Source: Marsupella aquatica (lineage: Eukaryota; Marchantiophyta). Taken from it: DNA of 64,000 nt. The DNA is taken from assembly GCA_973895155.1 (NCBI GenBank), contig OZ316893.1, forward strand, positions 11,842,001 to 11,906,000. Reading direction: 5' to 3'. This document shows positions 63,651 to 64,000 of the stretch, piece by piece. A program made the translations under genes and the position numbers. The notes beneath the pieces were generated by a model, which worked only from the letters and a program-made list of their open reading frames with translations, was not told where the DNA came from and made no database searches. How positions within the stretch are numbered: the first letter of the stretch is position 1; every line of letters starts with the position of its first letter.

Positions 63651-64000
63651 TCAATAGTTTGTTGTTTCTTTTTTCTGGTTGTTTTGATCCGCCCTATTTT
63701 GTCCTTGTCCGTGCATTTCCTCTCTGGCTGTGCGGATCCTAGCGCTATACTCTCTTTCGGTCTCTGTTGCTTCCAAATTCTTATGGCACTATCTGGCCCA
63801 AATTCTCCCGTAGATGCTTCATGTCAGTTTCTTTTGTCGCTTGATTTGCTCAATTCCGTTCATCACAGCTGTTACTACCGTAGTTCTTTCCATGCTGGTT
63901 TGCTTGTTCTTGTAGCATTTCTTGTCCCAAACCTCTTCTGTCTCACTACTTCTTTGTTACTGTCTTGTTTCGTAACTCTAGATCTCTTCCACCGCTGCTG
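63651..64000. other. T-rich sequence to the window end
   Basis: Pyrimidine-rich sequence with TTCTTGT and CTCTTC phrases and no open frame of note. It could be a 5' leader or intron of a gene beyond the window, but nothing supports this directly. Confidence 0.4.

Overview
This window looks like nuclear DNA of a land plant. The protein-coding genes are split by short spliceosomal introns, and two plant-type TTTAGGG-like motifs occur in tandem near 29,180. The LINE has the plant arrangement (DUF4283-like ORF1 with a CCHC knuckle; endonuclease, reverse transcriptase and zf-RVT in ORF2). I cannot fix the lineage; a bryophyte or other non-seed plant is my guess. There is no bacterial-style operon, no CRISPR array and no organellar gene set.

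Two host genes can be reconstructed exon by exon, both on the minus strand. The first (9271 to 5161, 10 exons, 555 aa) is a type B histone acetyltransferase of the HAT1/HAG2 family. The second (26838 to 22406, 11 exons, 715 aa) is glutamine:fructose-6-phosphate aminotransferase (GFAT), the entry enzyme of the hexosamine pathway. In both, the splice phases close without a break from start to stop. Just downstream of the acetyltransferase, on the same strand, lies a partial four-exon gene (4345 to 3372). Its C-terminal part resembles the Fanconi anaemia core-complex protein FAAP100; this is a tentative call.

The rest is mobile DNA and repeats. A 6.7 kb degenerate LINE (12239-18953) lies between exact 17-bp target duplications, inside an older reading frame that resembles the DNA-binding part of a MULE/FAR1-type transposase. 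A second, 5'-truncated LINE (47366-48299) has 13-bp duplications. A 3.65 kb PIF/Harbinger element (53064-56715) has perfect 16-bp terminal inverted repeats, an uninterrupted DDE transposase and a spliced accessory gene; it is the only element here that looks intact. A roughly 4 kb element with inverted termini spans 28334-32298. Three copies of a Helitron-like family end in hairpin plus CTAG-T (9696 on minus, 33785 and 61019 on plus). One of them also has a candidate 5' end (58865), which recurs at 49532. Two SINE-like copies sit one after the other at 42004-42461. A foldback element lies at 39370-40083.

Tandem repeats of 24 to about 190 bp recur across the window. The two housekeeping genes do not depend on each other: one acts on free histones, the other makes amino sugar for UDP-GlcNAc. 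No coherent multi-gene system is visible. The most unusual parts are the possible FAAP100 fragment, the intact Harbinger element and the Helitron-like family with a shared internal satellite.
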